In this document: positions 9,511 through 20,000 of the stretch, one piece after another
Position numbering within the stretch: position 1 is the stretch's first letter
How the letters are laid out: every line of letters starts with the position of its first letter
From: Candidatus Poseidonia sp.
Lineage (GTDB): Archaea; Thermoplasmatota; Poseidoniia; Poseidoniales; Poseidoniaceae
Length of the DNA stretch: 64,000 nt
Reading direction: 5' to 3'
Assembly (NCBI GenBank): GCA_022426155.1
Contig: JAKMEE010000047.1
Span: 88,491 to 152,490 of the forward strand
Position numbers and translations under genes: made by a program
Notes under the pieces: model-generated
What the model saw: only the letters and a program-made list of their open reading frames with translations
The model's database searches: none
Told to the model about the DNA's origin: nothing

Positions 9511-10764
9511 ATGGCAGAGAATTGGTCTTCAAAAAATCCCTACATGACACAAGTCACTGAGAATTACATTCTGAACGGTGAAGGCTCTCGCAAGGAAACT
9601 CGACACGTTGTGTTTGACCTTGGAGACTCAGGACTTGATTACAAAGTCGGTGATGCACTTGGTGTCCTCGCAGAAAACCCTCCTCACATTGTGGATGAAA
9701 TCATTGAAATCCAGCAATGGGACGCTGACATGACTGTCACCACCCACAACGGTGACCGTTCGCTTTATGAGGCTCTCAAGAAAGATTTTGAGGTTCACAT
9801 GGCCAACAAAAAATTCGTTCACTCATTGGCAGAAAAAGTCGTTTCGACCGGAATGAAGATTTCCATGAACATTGTTTCACGTTCTCGCAACGGAGAGAAT
9901 TGGGAAACTTCTGAAGACGCTGCTGGCCCCCTCACACTCAAGCCTTCCATGCCCTCAGATGATCCAAGTGCTCAGGTTGAAGCGATACTTGCAGATGCAA
10001 AGGCCATTGAGGATTATTTGTGGACGCGTGACTATGTGGATATCATGCGTGAGTTCGATGTCAAGTACACGCCCGAGGAGTTCATGGAACTCGTTGACAG
10101 ACTCAAGCCTCGATTGTATTCCATCGCATCATCTCACGATGCCCACCCAGGTTTCGTCGAATTGACGGTAGGTATCGTACGATTCGAATACAATAACCGT
10201 CCAAGAGGTGGTCTTTGCACGCTCTTCATGGCCGATGAGATCGATACCACAGGAAACCCAATTGGAGTGTTCATGTCTCCTACTCGCTCCTTCATCCTCC
10301 CAGACGACAAGGATATCGACATTATCATGGTTGGTCCGGGAACCGGAATCGCACCCTTCCGCGCATTCATGGAACAACGTGTTGTGGACGGTGGCGCTGG
10401 AAAGAATTGGCTCTTCTTCGGTGACCAATCAGAGAAAACCGAGTATTATTACAAAGACCAAATTGAATCTTGGATTGATGAAGGACACCTCTACCGTTTC
10501 ACGACGGCCTGGTCAAGAGATCAGGAAGAGAAAATCTACGTACAACATCGATTGAAAGAACACGGAGCTGAAATTTGGGAGTGGTTTGAACGTGGAGCGT
10601 ATTTCTACATCTGCGGAGATAAAACATACATGGCTAAAGATGTGCACCGTGCGCTCATCTCCATCGCTATGGATCATGGTGGAATGTCTGAAGCAGATGC
10701 CACCCACTTCATTGAGAAGACCATGATGAAGGAAGAGAAGCGCTACCTCAGAGACGTCTACTGA
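9511..10764 (+). CDS. CysJ/cytochrome P450 reductase-type FAD/NAD(P)H flavoprotein lacking an N-terminal flavodoxin domain
   Basis: RLYSIASSHDAHPGFVELTVG, GPGTGIAPFRAFMEQR, YICGDKTYMAKDV. ORF is open from 9181, but that region overlaps the divergent MBL gene, so MAENWSSKNPYMTQV at 9511 (or Met at 9493) is the likely start. Confidence 0.75.
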   Translation: MAENWSSKNPYMTQVTENYILNGEGSRKETRHVVFDLGDSGLDYKVGDALGVLAENPPHIVDEIIEIQQWDADMTVTTHNGDRSLYEALKKDFEVHMANKKFVHSLAEKVVSTGMKISMNIVSRSRNGENWETSEDAAGPLTLKPSMPSDDPSAQVEAILADAKAIEDYLWTRDYVDIMREFDVKYTPEEFMELVDRLKPRLYSIASSHDAHPGFVELTVGIVRFEYNNRPRGGLCTLFMADEIDTTGNPIGVFMSPTRSFILPDDKDIDIIMVGPGTGIAPFRAFMEQRVVDGGAGKNWLFFGDQSEKTEYYYKDQIESWIDEGHLYRFTTAWSRDQEEKIYVQHRLKEHGAEIWEWFERGAYFYICGDKTYMAKDVHRALISIAMDHGGMSEADATHFIEKTMMKEEKRYLRDVY

Positions 10765-10765
10765 T

Positions 10766-11299
10766 TCACTCAATGGGCAAATCAACGCTTACGATCGGGA
10801 TATTTGCCTTCTTGGCCATCTCCTCCATTCGTTTGGTCCAGACTGAATTATGTCCAGGGAATGCGAGCATGTGAGTCGCATGTTCAAGCATTCGGTTTCC
10901 AAGATCTGCCACGGCTTCGGGGCGTCCCGAATCTTGTGCTTGATTTGGTCGAGGCGCCTTCCACGCTTCTCTAAAAACAGCCAGAGGAATGTTGTGATTA
11001 TTTGCCCAACGTTCAGCAAGGTAATCCACGCCGCTTGCACCTCCTAAAATTACCACATCAGGGTATCCATTGTAACGTACCCAGAGTTCTAATTCTTCTT
11101 CGAGAAATCCATAATCGTAAAACTTAGAATTTCCACAAATGACCAAATTAATCACTTTCCCATCGTTATTCAGGTCCCTTCCTGCAAGAGTTTGCAGGGC
11201 CTCTTCACCCGTCATTCCTCGTCCGCTCATGGAGTTACATGGACATAAGATGATATGAAGATTTGCCTTTGGGGGCGAATAAAGGACAGAAAAGCACAC
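10766..11299 (-). CDS. SLOG/DUF2493-like Rossmann protein
   Basis: VINLVICGNSKFYDYGFLEEEL...VVILGGASGVDYLAERWANNHNIPLAVFREAW. Likely true start is an internal Met (about 11229). Confidence 0.6.
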   Translation of the reverse strand: MCFSVLYSPPKANLHIILCPCNSMSGRGMTGEEALQTLAGRDLNNDGKVINLVICGNSKFYDYGFLEEELELWVRYNGYPDVVILGGASGVDYLAERWANNHNIPLAVFREAWKAPRPNQAQDSGRPEAVADLGNRMLEHATHMLAFPGHNSVWTKRMEEMAKKANIPIVSVDLPIE

Positions 11300-11443
11300 C
11301 TTTCTTCCTTTTTATGGAAATAAATTGTACTCCGTGGCGGCAAATGCTTTCAATCTCCGGCGTCCCATGAACTCTCAAAAGAATGGATGAATTGAGCTTT
11401 CTCAACCGCTTTGCTCATAGGATACTTCGGTCGCCGTGAGAAC

Positions 11444-12784
11444 ATGGGATTCAAACGAGTCTTGATTGCCAACCGTGGAGAGATTGCCCTTCGCATCCTC
11501 CGCACCCTCAGAGATATGGGCATCGAAGCAGCCATCATTCACGGCAGAGAGGATCGCCTTTCACTTCCAGTGCGTCTTTCAGACGTTGCTTATCCAATTT
11601 ATCGGGCAAATCCTCTTGATTCATATCTTGATATTGAAGCGGTAATCCAAGCGGCAAAGGACCTGAAGTGCGATGCAGTCCACCCAGGGTATGGATTTCT
11701 TGCCGAAAATGCTGCCTTTGTTGCCCGCCTACAAGAAGAAGGAATCACTTTCATTGGCCCCTCTGCTGATGTTATCACGCTTCTAGGTGACAAAATTCAG
11801 GCCCGTGCAGCCATGGAGGCAGCCGGCCTTCCGACAGCAAAGGGCTCCTCTGAACCGATTGCAAGTGCCGATGTCGCACGAGATTTAGCCGATGAAATTG
11901 GATACCCTGTCATCATTAAAGCCGCTGCAGGAGGCGGTGGAATCGGAATGCAAATCGTCGAAGAGGCACATGAATTTGAGGGCGCTTTGAAATTGTGTCA
12001 ATCTCGTGCAAAGTCAGCCTTCGGGGATGACCGTGTCTTTGTTGAGAAATATATCATGGGCGCCCAACACGTTGAATTCCAGGTTCTCGGCGATGGGAAA
12101 AATGCCATACATTTTGGTGAACGGTTTTGTTCAATTCAACGTCGGCACCAAAAATTGGTCGAAGAAGGACCGTGGCTCACCGAAGAAAAGCGTGCTGAAA
12201 TCGGAGCGCTTGTCTGTAAGGGAGCAGAGACCGTTGGCTACAAGGGATTGGCGACCTTCGAATTCTTGAGAGATGCAAACGGAGATTTCTACTTCCTTGA
12301 AGTGAATCCTCGGGTTCAGGTTGAACATACAGTTACAGAACTCATCACGGGATATAATTTGGTGGAGCTGGGAATTCGTGTTGCACAAGGCGAATCTCTC
12401 CCGTTGACACAAGAGGACATTGTTTGGCGTGGGCATGCAATTCAATGCCGACTCAATGCAGAAGATCCTCGAGAATTCGTACCGAGCCCTGGGCGACTTT
12501 GGGACGTCCATTTCCCGAGCGGCTATGGGGTTCGTTGTGATACCCACGCTCACCCAGGATACGAAATGCCGGGTTGCTTTGATTCCCTATTGGCCAAATT
12601 ATTGGTTTGGGGTAGGGACCGAGAAGATGCGGTTCGCCGAATGAGGACGGCTCTTGATGAAACCATTATCACTGGTGTCGAGCATCTTGTACCTCTTCAT
12701 CGTCGGATCATGGATGAAACAGATTTCATGAATGGCGACATCACCATTCAGTACATTGACATGCACCCAGAACTCTTGGGTTGA
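11444..12784 (+). CDS. accC: Biotin carboxylase subunit of an acyl-CoA carboxylase
   Basis: MGFKRVLIANRGEIALRILRTLRDMGI, HPGYGFLAENAAF, KAAAGGGGIGMQIV, EVNPRVQVEHTVTELITG. Confidence 0.9.
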   Translation: MGFKRVLIANRGEIALRILRTLRDMGIEAAIIHGREDRLSLPVRLSDVAYPIYRANPLDSYLDIEAVIQAAKDLKCDAVHPGYGFLAENAAFVARLQEEGITFIGPSADVITLLGDKIQARAAMEAAGLPTAKGSSEPIASADVARDLADEIGYPVIIKAAAGGGGIGMQIVEEAHEFEGALKLCQSRAKSAFGDDRVFVEKYIMGAQHVEFQVLGDGKNAIHFGERFCSIQRRHQKLVEEGPWLTEEKRAEIGALVCKGAETVGYKGLATFEFLRDANGDFYFLEVNPRVQVEHTVTELITGYNLVELGIRVAQGESLPLTQEDIVWRGHAIQCRLNAEDPREFVPSPGRLWDVHFPSGYGVRCDTHAHPGYEMPGCFDSLLAKLLVWGRDREDAVRRMRTALDETIITGVEHLVPLHRRIMDETDFMNGDITIQYIDMHPELLG

Positions 12785-12836
12785 TGAAAAGCAAATTCAT
12801 CGTTAAACCCATCAAGCGCCTCGTATTGGGAGGTGC

Positions 12837-13766
12837 ATGCCCGTCCTCATTGTTGGCAGTCTTGCCTATGATTCCGTCAGTTCCCCTGCTGGTTCAGTCG
12901 AAGATGCTCTAGGAGGCTCAGCTACCTACGGAGGTTTAGCGTGTCAATTTCATCTCCAACGATTTGGAATGCCATCTGCGGGTTTGGTTGGAGTTGTAGG
13001 AGAGGATTTTGCTCCCGAAGACCGTGCCGTATTGGAGGAAGCGGGGTTGGACTTGCAGGGTCTTGAAACCGCTTCTGGCTCAACGTTTCGTTGGGGCGGA
13101 TCGTATGAAGGAAGCATGGGTGAGGCCATGACTCATGCAACGCACCTCAATGTTTTCGAACATTTTCAACCATCGGTTCCGACCGCGTGGAACACGCCAG
13201 TTGTGACCTTTTGTGCAAATTTACATCCTCTTCTTCAAGCAAGTGTGATGGACCAATGCCAAGCTTCTCGGGTAACCATGCTTGATTCAATGAATTTGTG
13301 GATTGACATTGCTCGCCCTGAATTGATGATCGCCATGAAGCGTGCCGATCTTGTCATTATCAACGATGGAGAGGTAAGGATGTTAACCGATGATCAAAAC
13401 ATTGTCAGGGCAATGCATACCTTGGCTGAACAAACCAAGACTGAGACTCTGGTCGTCAAGCGAGGAGAACATGGAGTTCTTGCATTGCATCAAGGTTCCT
13501 TTGTCGCACTACCAGCCTACCCAATTGCTTCCGTGGTTGACCCGACGGGATGTGGAGACAGTTTTGCAGGAACACTTGCGGCTCATTTGGCTTCCAGAGA
13601 AGGTCCCGTTTCACTCTCTGAATTGAAGAGAGCCCTAGCCGCTGCAACAGTAACGGCGAGTTTCACTCTGATGAGTTTTGGAACCGCTTCTCTACGAACA
13701 CTCAATGAAGCTGTTTTCAATGAACGAATGAGCCTTTATCGAGGCATGATTGCCTTTGAAGATTAA
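12837..13766 (+). CDS. PfkB-family carbohydrate kinase
   Basis: ALGGSATYGGLA and DPTGCGDSFAGTLAAHLA signatures. Confidence 0.85.
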   Translation: MPVLIVGSLAYDSVSSPAGSVEDALGGSATYGGLACQFHLQRFGMPSAGLVGVVGEDFAPEDRAVLEEAGLDLQGLETASGSTFRWGGSYEGSMGEAMTHATHLNVFEHFQPSVPTAWNTPVVTFCANLHPLLQASVMDQCQASRVTMLDSMNLWIDIARPELMIAMKRADLVIINDGEVRMLTDDQNIVRAMHTLAEQTKTETLVVKRGEHGVLALHQGSFVALPAYPIASVVDPTGCGDSFAGTLAAHLASREGPVSLSELKRALAAATVTASFTLMSFGTASLRTLNEAVFNERMSLYRGMIAFED

Positions 13767-15283
13767 TCTTCTAATTCACGAACACGGGGAGTTTCATCTT
13801 CGATGGTTGGCGTCAAATCAGCAAAGGATAATTGGTCAAGGTTATGACTTTCCTGATCACTAATCCTTTGAGCAGTGGCTAGAATTGCCCCCGCTTTTTC
13901 CTTTAATCGATGGACTGTTTCTTCTTCAAGCACGCCACCTTGATCAGCTCCTAAGCGGTCAATGAGTTCGTTACTTTGTTCAGTGTTAGCCACCTGAGCC
14001 TGTTCCCGTAATGCCCCTGCAGTATTGGTGCGTGCAAAGGGGCTAGGTTGTTGAGGACCTGTTGCATTGCTCATGATCACCTTGGCAATGTTTCGAACTC
14101 GTGAGAAAAACCCGAGTTTGGGATTTGAGCGTAGTCCACCTCGCCTCGAAGGTTTCGGCTGGAGTGATGAATTGGCCATACTACTCGGTAGGCGAGGTTG
14201 AAGCACAGGTTCTTCGGTACGGAAGTGTATGTTCCGTTGCATCGGCTGAGGTGCTTTTTGAGGGGACTTCGCCTCAATTTCTGTTTCGGCCTCGAAGAAC
14301 TCCATCAGTTCAGCATCAATGGCAATCAAAGATTCGTTTGCATCGCTGGCTTCAACCTCATCTTCGGATTGTAATTGTGGGATATGAACGGTATCACGGC
14401 CCCAAAATGAGGGAAGAACATCTCCTGTATTCATGAAGGATGTCGAAGTTTGCTCGCCAGTCTGATGCATCGGCGGTGCCTGTGGAATCAAGACTGGATG
14501 GGGGACTGGTGAGGGGCGATGGTCGGATGAGTAACGTTGCGGTAATTCAGGAGTTTCGGGGTTCCAAGTCGTATCGAGAAAACTTGGTATCAAGGGAGGT
14601 TGTTCTGTGGGTTGTGGATCATGCGTAGGCATCCATTCAGGTTGAAATGTATCGGGAAGAATTTCCACAGCTTCAAGCCCTTCCTGTTGGGACAAAAATG
14701 CATCCAAGGAATTTGGTTGACCGATAGGTTCTGGTAAAATCAATGCAGCAGGTACAGCATTTGATGCGAATCCATCCATTCCTTGACCATCATAATGCAG
14801 CAAACTTTCTCGTGCTTGTTTCAATGAATAGCCTTTGAGCAATTTGTTAACCATCAAACTCAAGAGAAGCAGGTTGGAATCATTGCCGAATAAAACATGA
14901 GAATTTCCCTGGGCGGTCTGGAGGGTAAGCGTTGGTTTTTTGGTTCCTAAACGAGCGAATAATACAGCCAAACCCGTTAGCATAAAGCTCCAACGGTACA
15001 AGGGCGGAATCATAATCCGGTAGCCGATCAAAAAGGAAACACAACCAAGACCTAGCAGCCACAATGGGACCAAATTCGTGGAATGATGATGGACGCTATC
15101 GACCGCACTCAGGCGGATTTGGACGGCAGGAGTGCGACGCCCCTGAATGGTCAGCATTTGCTCATCAAGAACAACATTGACCTGTTCTGAAGGTTCTGCC
15201 AACTTGAGCGATGAGAACACCTCTGGCTCCTCATCACGAGTTAGAACAGAACGCTGCTCAATTTCGTGCATCCCAATTCCCAC
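13763..15283 (-). CDS. Membrane-associated protein with N-terminal PH-like/TM region and long low-complexity tail, unknown
   Basis: 506 aa ORF; two hydrophobic segments (LVPLWLLGLGCVSFLIGY, RWSFMLTGLAVLFARLG); Pro/Gln-rich C-terminal part. Confidence 0.55.
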   Translation of the reverse strand: MGIGMHEIEQRSVLTRDEEPEVFSSLKLAEPSEQVNVVLDEQMLTIQGRRTPAVQIRLSAVDSVHHHSTNLVPLWLLGLGCVSFLIGYRIMIPPLYRWSFMLTGLAVLFARLGTKKPTLTLQTAQGNSHVLFGNDSNLLLLSLMVNKLLKGYSLKQARESLLHYDGQGMDGFASNAVPAALILPEPIGQPNSLDAFLSQQEGLEAVEILPDTFQPEWMPTHDPQPTEQPPLIPSFLDTTWNPETPELPQRYSSDHRPSPVPHPVLIPQAPPMHQTGEQTSTSFMNTGDVLPSFWGRDTVHIPQLQSEDEVEASDANESLIAIDAELMEFFEAETEIEAKSPQKAPQPMQRNIHFRTEEPVLQPRLPSSMANSSLQPKPSRRGGLRSNPKLGFFSRVRNIAKVIMSNATGPQQPSPFARTNTAGALREQAQVANTEQSNELIDRLGADQGGVLEEETVHRLKEKAGAILATAQRISDQESHNLDQLSFADLTPTIEDETPRVRELED

Positions 15284-15371
15284 AGCGGAAGGCCGATGTT
15301 ATCAAACCACCGCAAGTGAGGTGTATTGACCGCCGATTCTCTGAACCTGTTCAGAGTTGCCGAGGGCATGT

Positions 15372-16394
15372 TTAGGAAGCGTTCTCAAGCACGGACGAGC
15401 CCATGATTCGAGGGGAGGAATCGAGTTGTGCGATGAGTACAGGTGGGGCGTTATTGACTCGGATGAACAGTGGGCTTTCCCAAGTAATTGTGAGTTTTGT
15501 GCCGTCCACTTCGGTAATCCGTCCAACCACAAATTGGAGGTCAACACTTGCATGGACAACATCTCCAACTGCAAGGACTCGCTTTTGGAAGGGTGATACT
15601 TTGAGGTTCACAACCGAGGAGGTGTGCTGATTCACGGAGAGTGGAATCGTGGTGTTGGTGTGCTTGTCTTCTCTGACCGGGTGAACAATGATCGTGCTTC
15701 CAGTAAGGTGTTCCTCCTTGACGTTTCGGAGTGCTAATCCGACTCGGTCTCCAGCAACAGCGGATGCAACATCATCATCCATCACCTGCAGAGATTTCGC
15801 AGTACCACTTCCGTTGGCGGGAAGGAGCATGAGTTCGTCGTGCACATTGACCATTCCCGCCTGTACGTAGCCGATTGCAACCAAACCAATGCCCTTCACA
15901 TTGAAGTATTGGTCCACTGGAAGAACCAGGGGATTGTCTGCATTAGCAAGCAAATCTGGTTCACATTCGGCCATCAACTTGAACAATTGTTCACGTAGGT
16001 GAACCCCGTCATTTTTCTCAAATGTCCATTGCCCAAGACCTGCTTGTTTGAACAACATTCCGACTTGCTCTTCATCGATCCAACCGCCTTCAGATGGATT
16101 GATGACGGCTAGACCACGTTCAATTCCTGCACTCGCAAAAGCTACGAGAGCTTCGCCGAGGGTGGCGTCGATTGCTGTAACCTCAATCACGCCAACTTGA
16201 GCGGTGGAGAGTGCATTGAGGAAGGGTGGCAAACGCTCTGGATATTTTGCAGGACGAATCAAAGATAGAATCCGAGTGTTGCCCGCAACCATTTCTTTGT
16301 GAACATAGGTGTGAACATCGCGCTGGTCGGCTGGTTTTGCAATACTTTTCGCTAAATCATCCGTTGCAATGACGGCGATGTTGAGAACAACCAT
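15372..16394 (-). CDS. EF-Tu/aSelB-like translation-factor paralog with degenerate GTPase domain
   Basis: Domain II-like VDQYFNVKGIGLVAIGYVQAGMVNVHDELMLLPANG followed by a domain III-like segment; no GHVDHGK P-loop at the N-terminus. Confidence 0.6.
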   Translation of the reverse strand: MVVLNIAVIATDDLAKSIAKPADQRDVHTYVHKEMVAGNTRILSLIRPAKYPERLPPFLNALSTAQVGVIEVTAIDATLGEALVAFASAGIERGLAVINPSEGGWIDEEQVGMLFKQAGLGQWTFEKNDGVHLREQLFKLMAECEPDLLANADNPLVLPVDQYFNVKGIGLVAIGYVQAGMVNVHDELMLLPANGSGTAKSLQVMDDDVASAVAGDRVGLALRNVKEEHLTGSTIIVHPVREDKHTNTTIPLSVNQHTSSVVNLKVSPFQKRVLAVGDVVHASVDLQFVVGRITEVDGTKLTITWESPLFIRVNNAPPVLIAQLDSSPRIMGSSVLENAS

Positions 16395-16436
16395 GACCAG
16401 CCCATCGGGGGGTGCTTCATGAAGGTGGGGGTGGAC

Positions 16437-16946
16437 TTAAGAGGAGCGTTGTTGCTTCTGAGCAAGCATGTTTTCTCTGATGGCCTTGGCCTTTTCCCAC
16501 TCAGTCTGTTCTTCATCGGTGGTCGGTGTGTATTGAGGAATGGGAATGGGGCGCATCATTGAGTCAATCGCTACAAAGAAAAAGTACCCTTCACAAATGA
16601 TGCTCTTTTCCCACGTAGCTTTACTCATCGTGTAGGCTGTTACTTTGGTGCAGGCAGTATGGCTGCTCGTGAACACCACTTGCCCTGTAACTTCCAAAAG
16701 ATCGCCTTGCCGAGCAGGTGCAATGAAGGTGAGTGTGTCGATGGAAATAGTCACAAATTCACGATGGGCAAATTTTGCACATGCAATGCCTCCGGCTTTG
16801 TCCATCAGCGATAATAAACGGCCGCCAAAGAGCGTATCGTAAGCATTGGTGTCCTGTGGAAAGACTTCTTCGATGAGCGTCACCGGTTCATTTGAGTACG
16901 GTTCCATAGTTCGGGGACTCCCTCCTCCCTCATAACTCATCTTCAT
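16437..16946 (-). CDS. Acyl-CoA thioesterase, hotdog fold (YciA/BFIT-like)
   Basis: FPQDTNAYDTLFGGRLLSLMDKAGGIACAKFAHREFVTISIDTLTFIAPARQGDLLEVTGQVVF. Confidence 0.85.
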   Translation of the reverse strand: MKMSYEGGGSPRTMEPYSNEPVTLIEEVFPQDTNAYDTLFGGRLLSLMDKAGGIACAKFAHREFVTISIDTLTFIAPARQGDLLEVTGQVVFTSSHTACTKVTAYTMSKATWEKSIICEGYFFFVAIDSMMRPIPIPQYTPTTDEEQTEWEKAKAIRENMLAQKQQRSS

Positions 16947-17038
16947 TCAATTGGGCTGAAATTGAGCCTTTGGCTTTTAATTCACATAAGCGACGAGATT
17001 TTAGGGGGACAAAGTATCGCAGGGCTACAGGTGACACC

Positions 17039-20000
17039 ATGTCCAGCCAATCTTACCGAAAAAGCGTACCATTTTTCCTTGTCTTCTTGATGCTGCTAGC
17101 CCCATTTGCAAGTGCAAACGTAACCACTTTTACCAACGGTGGATCTGATGTGGAAGTTGAAATCAGAGACGGCAATGACCTTTCCAACTTGAATGACGGA
17201 ATGATCTCTCTTCCAGACGGAGAAACCGTGACTGGAGCCACAATGAAAATCTCAACGGCTATGGTAGAACATAGCGCACACTCCCGAATTGACCTGGAAA
17301 CAATGCCGAATGGAAATGTTTGGAATCCTCTCGAAAATAATCAACTCACTGCCTTTTCCGATATATCTCTCTTCAAGATTGAAGACAGCAATGGAGACGC
17401 TACTCCAGTTTCACTTGCGGCAGAAGGCTTCCTCACCGACTTTGAAGGAACATCGGCTGGTTTTGTTGTTGATTTCAATTCACCAGGCCCGACCAGTGGT
17501 GCTAACTGGGCCCACGGAACCTTGACCAACTCCAACGTACCCACCGCCTGCAAATCTGGTGCAGAATGCTGGGGGACCAACATCGGCGATGACAATTACA
17601 CCGATGATGACGGTGCGAGTGCTTTCGACATGGCCTTACTCTCTCCTAGCATGTATGTTGAGCCAACACTCAAGAGCAAAACCGCTTTCTTTGACTCCTG
17701 GCATAATCTTGAAACAATCAACGGCGGCGGTCAGAATACATATCGATACCAAGATTGTGCATATCTTGAAATTCGTTCATCCAACAATCCATTGACTCAG
17801 GGTTCGCCAGAGTTATTCCAATACCTTCCCATTGACATACAGAACTCAGTGGGAATCGGCTATGGGCAGGGATACGCTCAACGTCAAAACTCGGCTCAAG
17901 ACAATCGAGTGAACCCATCATGTGGTGGGCTCAACAACAACAGTCAGAACGAGTACGGTCTCGCAGGAACCTCAGTCTCATCCACCAATCCAACAGGATG
18001 GGCCACCGTTGCGGTTGACCTGACGGACTTCATCGGCTTCCACGTTCAAATGCGGTTTGTCATGGAACACAACGGCCTGAGTGGAGCAAATGTTGACGAT
18101 AACATGTCCGGTTGGCAGATTGATAACTTCCGTTTGGGCGATTTGCTTCCTCAAAATGGTAGCATGACGGTGAGAGGAATCACTCCATCTTCCCTTGGCT
18201 CAGACAATCATCCCAACGGCTACGGATTGGTCACTCTCGAAGCAGAAACATCGGCGAGTGCACAATTGACCGTCGACGTACTCGACACCAACAACCAAGT
18301 GGTGACTGGTAAGGATGGATTACTTCTTGAAGGCTTGAGTGGAAAAGTCATCGAACTTTGGAACATCAATTCTTCTGAATACCGTTCGGTTAATCTCCGG
18401 TTCAATTTCAATTCGGGGCCTGATCGTCTCTCCACGCCCACGATGCACGGTTTCAGTATTGGAACACGCGTCGGTACTGGGTTTAATGCCACAGCGGGCG
18501 GAGGGTTCTCCGAAGTCACCGATGGTGTTTGGAGTTCAATCGGTGGAGGGATGCCGATGATGTACACTCCAACCATCATTCAAGATGCCTTTTCTACGTC
18601 ACATAGTCGTGCAAAATTCAGTTACCCAATCACCTCAGTCACCCCTTACATACAGGACGACTGCTCTGAATCTCCAGATATCAGCATTCTTCCAATTGGA
18701 TTCTCTTCTGCTGTGCAACTTACTGATGGTGTGAAGACCACCTTTGAGGCACCGCTTTTTGGATACAATGCTGTTCTTTCTTACATGAACCCGTGCAATG
18801 TTGGTGGTATGTGGTTTGACATGGAATTTGGGCATCACGCAGAGGACATGTACATCGATGTCGCCGATGATGGGGACGTAGATTACGGCTTCACCGAACC
18901 AGCCTTCGGAGCCTTCGGTCGTCAAACCAATTTCTTACTCAATCAAGTCGGTGGCGTCAATTATGCCACAGATTCAGCATCGTTAACCTTGAATGTGAAT
19001 GGACAAGCTGAAGGCGGTTTCTTCTTACTCCCAATGGGGGCAGAAATCTCGTCAGCGGATGTTTCCTTCGATGGTGTTAGCATCCGTTCTAACACCGACC
19101 CCAATGAGGGTTTCTCGCTCTCTCTGCTAGCAGGTTCACAATCAACCTCACTTGGGGATATGCCAAATTTGACCATCATCAGTCAAGAAGTGCTCATTGA
19201 CCCAATGCCACTCAAGGATGCCTTGAATTCTTTGCTTTCCAACCCCTTGGTTGCAGGAAATGAATTGGATGACTTTGGACGAGAATGGTTGAAGTTCCGT
19301 TTCAGTGTTGATTCTCCAAACGCTTCATCAGGAACCACACTCGACATCGTTGACCTTGACATTGTCTACAATTACTCCACGACCCTCACAACAAGCGACA
19401 ATTTAGACATTGAACTCAATCAAGGAATTGCGCTATGGAACGGCGGGTCAACCGCCCAGGTTCCAATCGCTCTCTACACGACATCAGGTGGTAGCATTCA
19501 CCTGAGTGACCTCGATATATCCTCCAGTTCTGGTTATACCAACACCATCACAATTACGGACAATCCTCTCGGGCTCTATCCAAACGGAGAAATTTATGAA
19601 ATCGTGACAACGCATGCAGTCAACCCAATTACGGGCACAGCGCTCTCTGAAGCATGGGTGACTTTCGAAGCACCGAACGGGTACGTCAAACTGTCCTGGT
19701 CTGATTTCATGGGCTTCAGCGAAGCCAGCGATGATGAAAATTATATCACGCTTGAATCAACGTCGAGTTTCACAGATATCACCGATGGGAAGGAGATCAC
19801 TTGGCACATTCGGATCAATCCAACCTGGGATGACACACATCAAGTCCGAGTCTATTCTGGATTGACCACCAGCAATGGCGTAAATGGCCTTCCCGATGCA
19901 ATTTTGTTGGATCCAAGTGTTGGAAACGCTGTTGAAAACGATGCGGGTATCTCTGAATTTGAACTTCAAAACAGCATAGGCACAGCTCAATCCTTGACAG

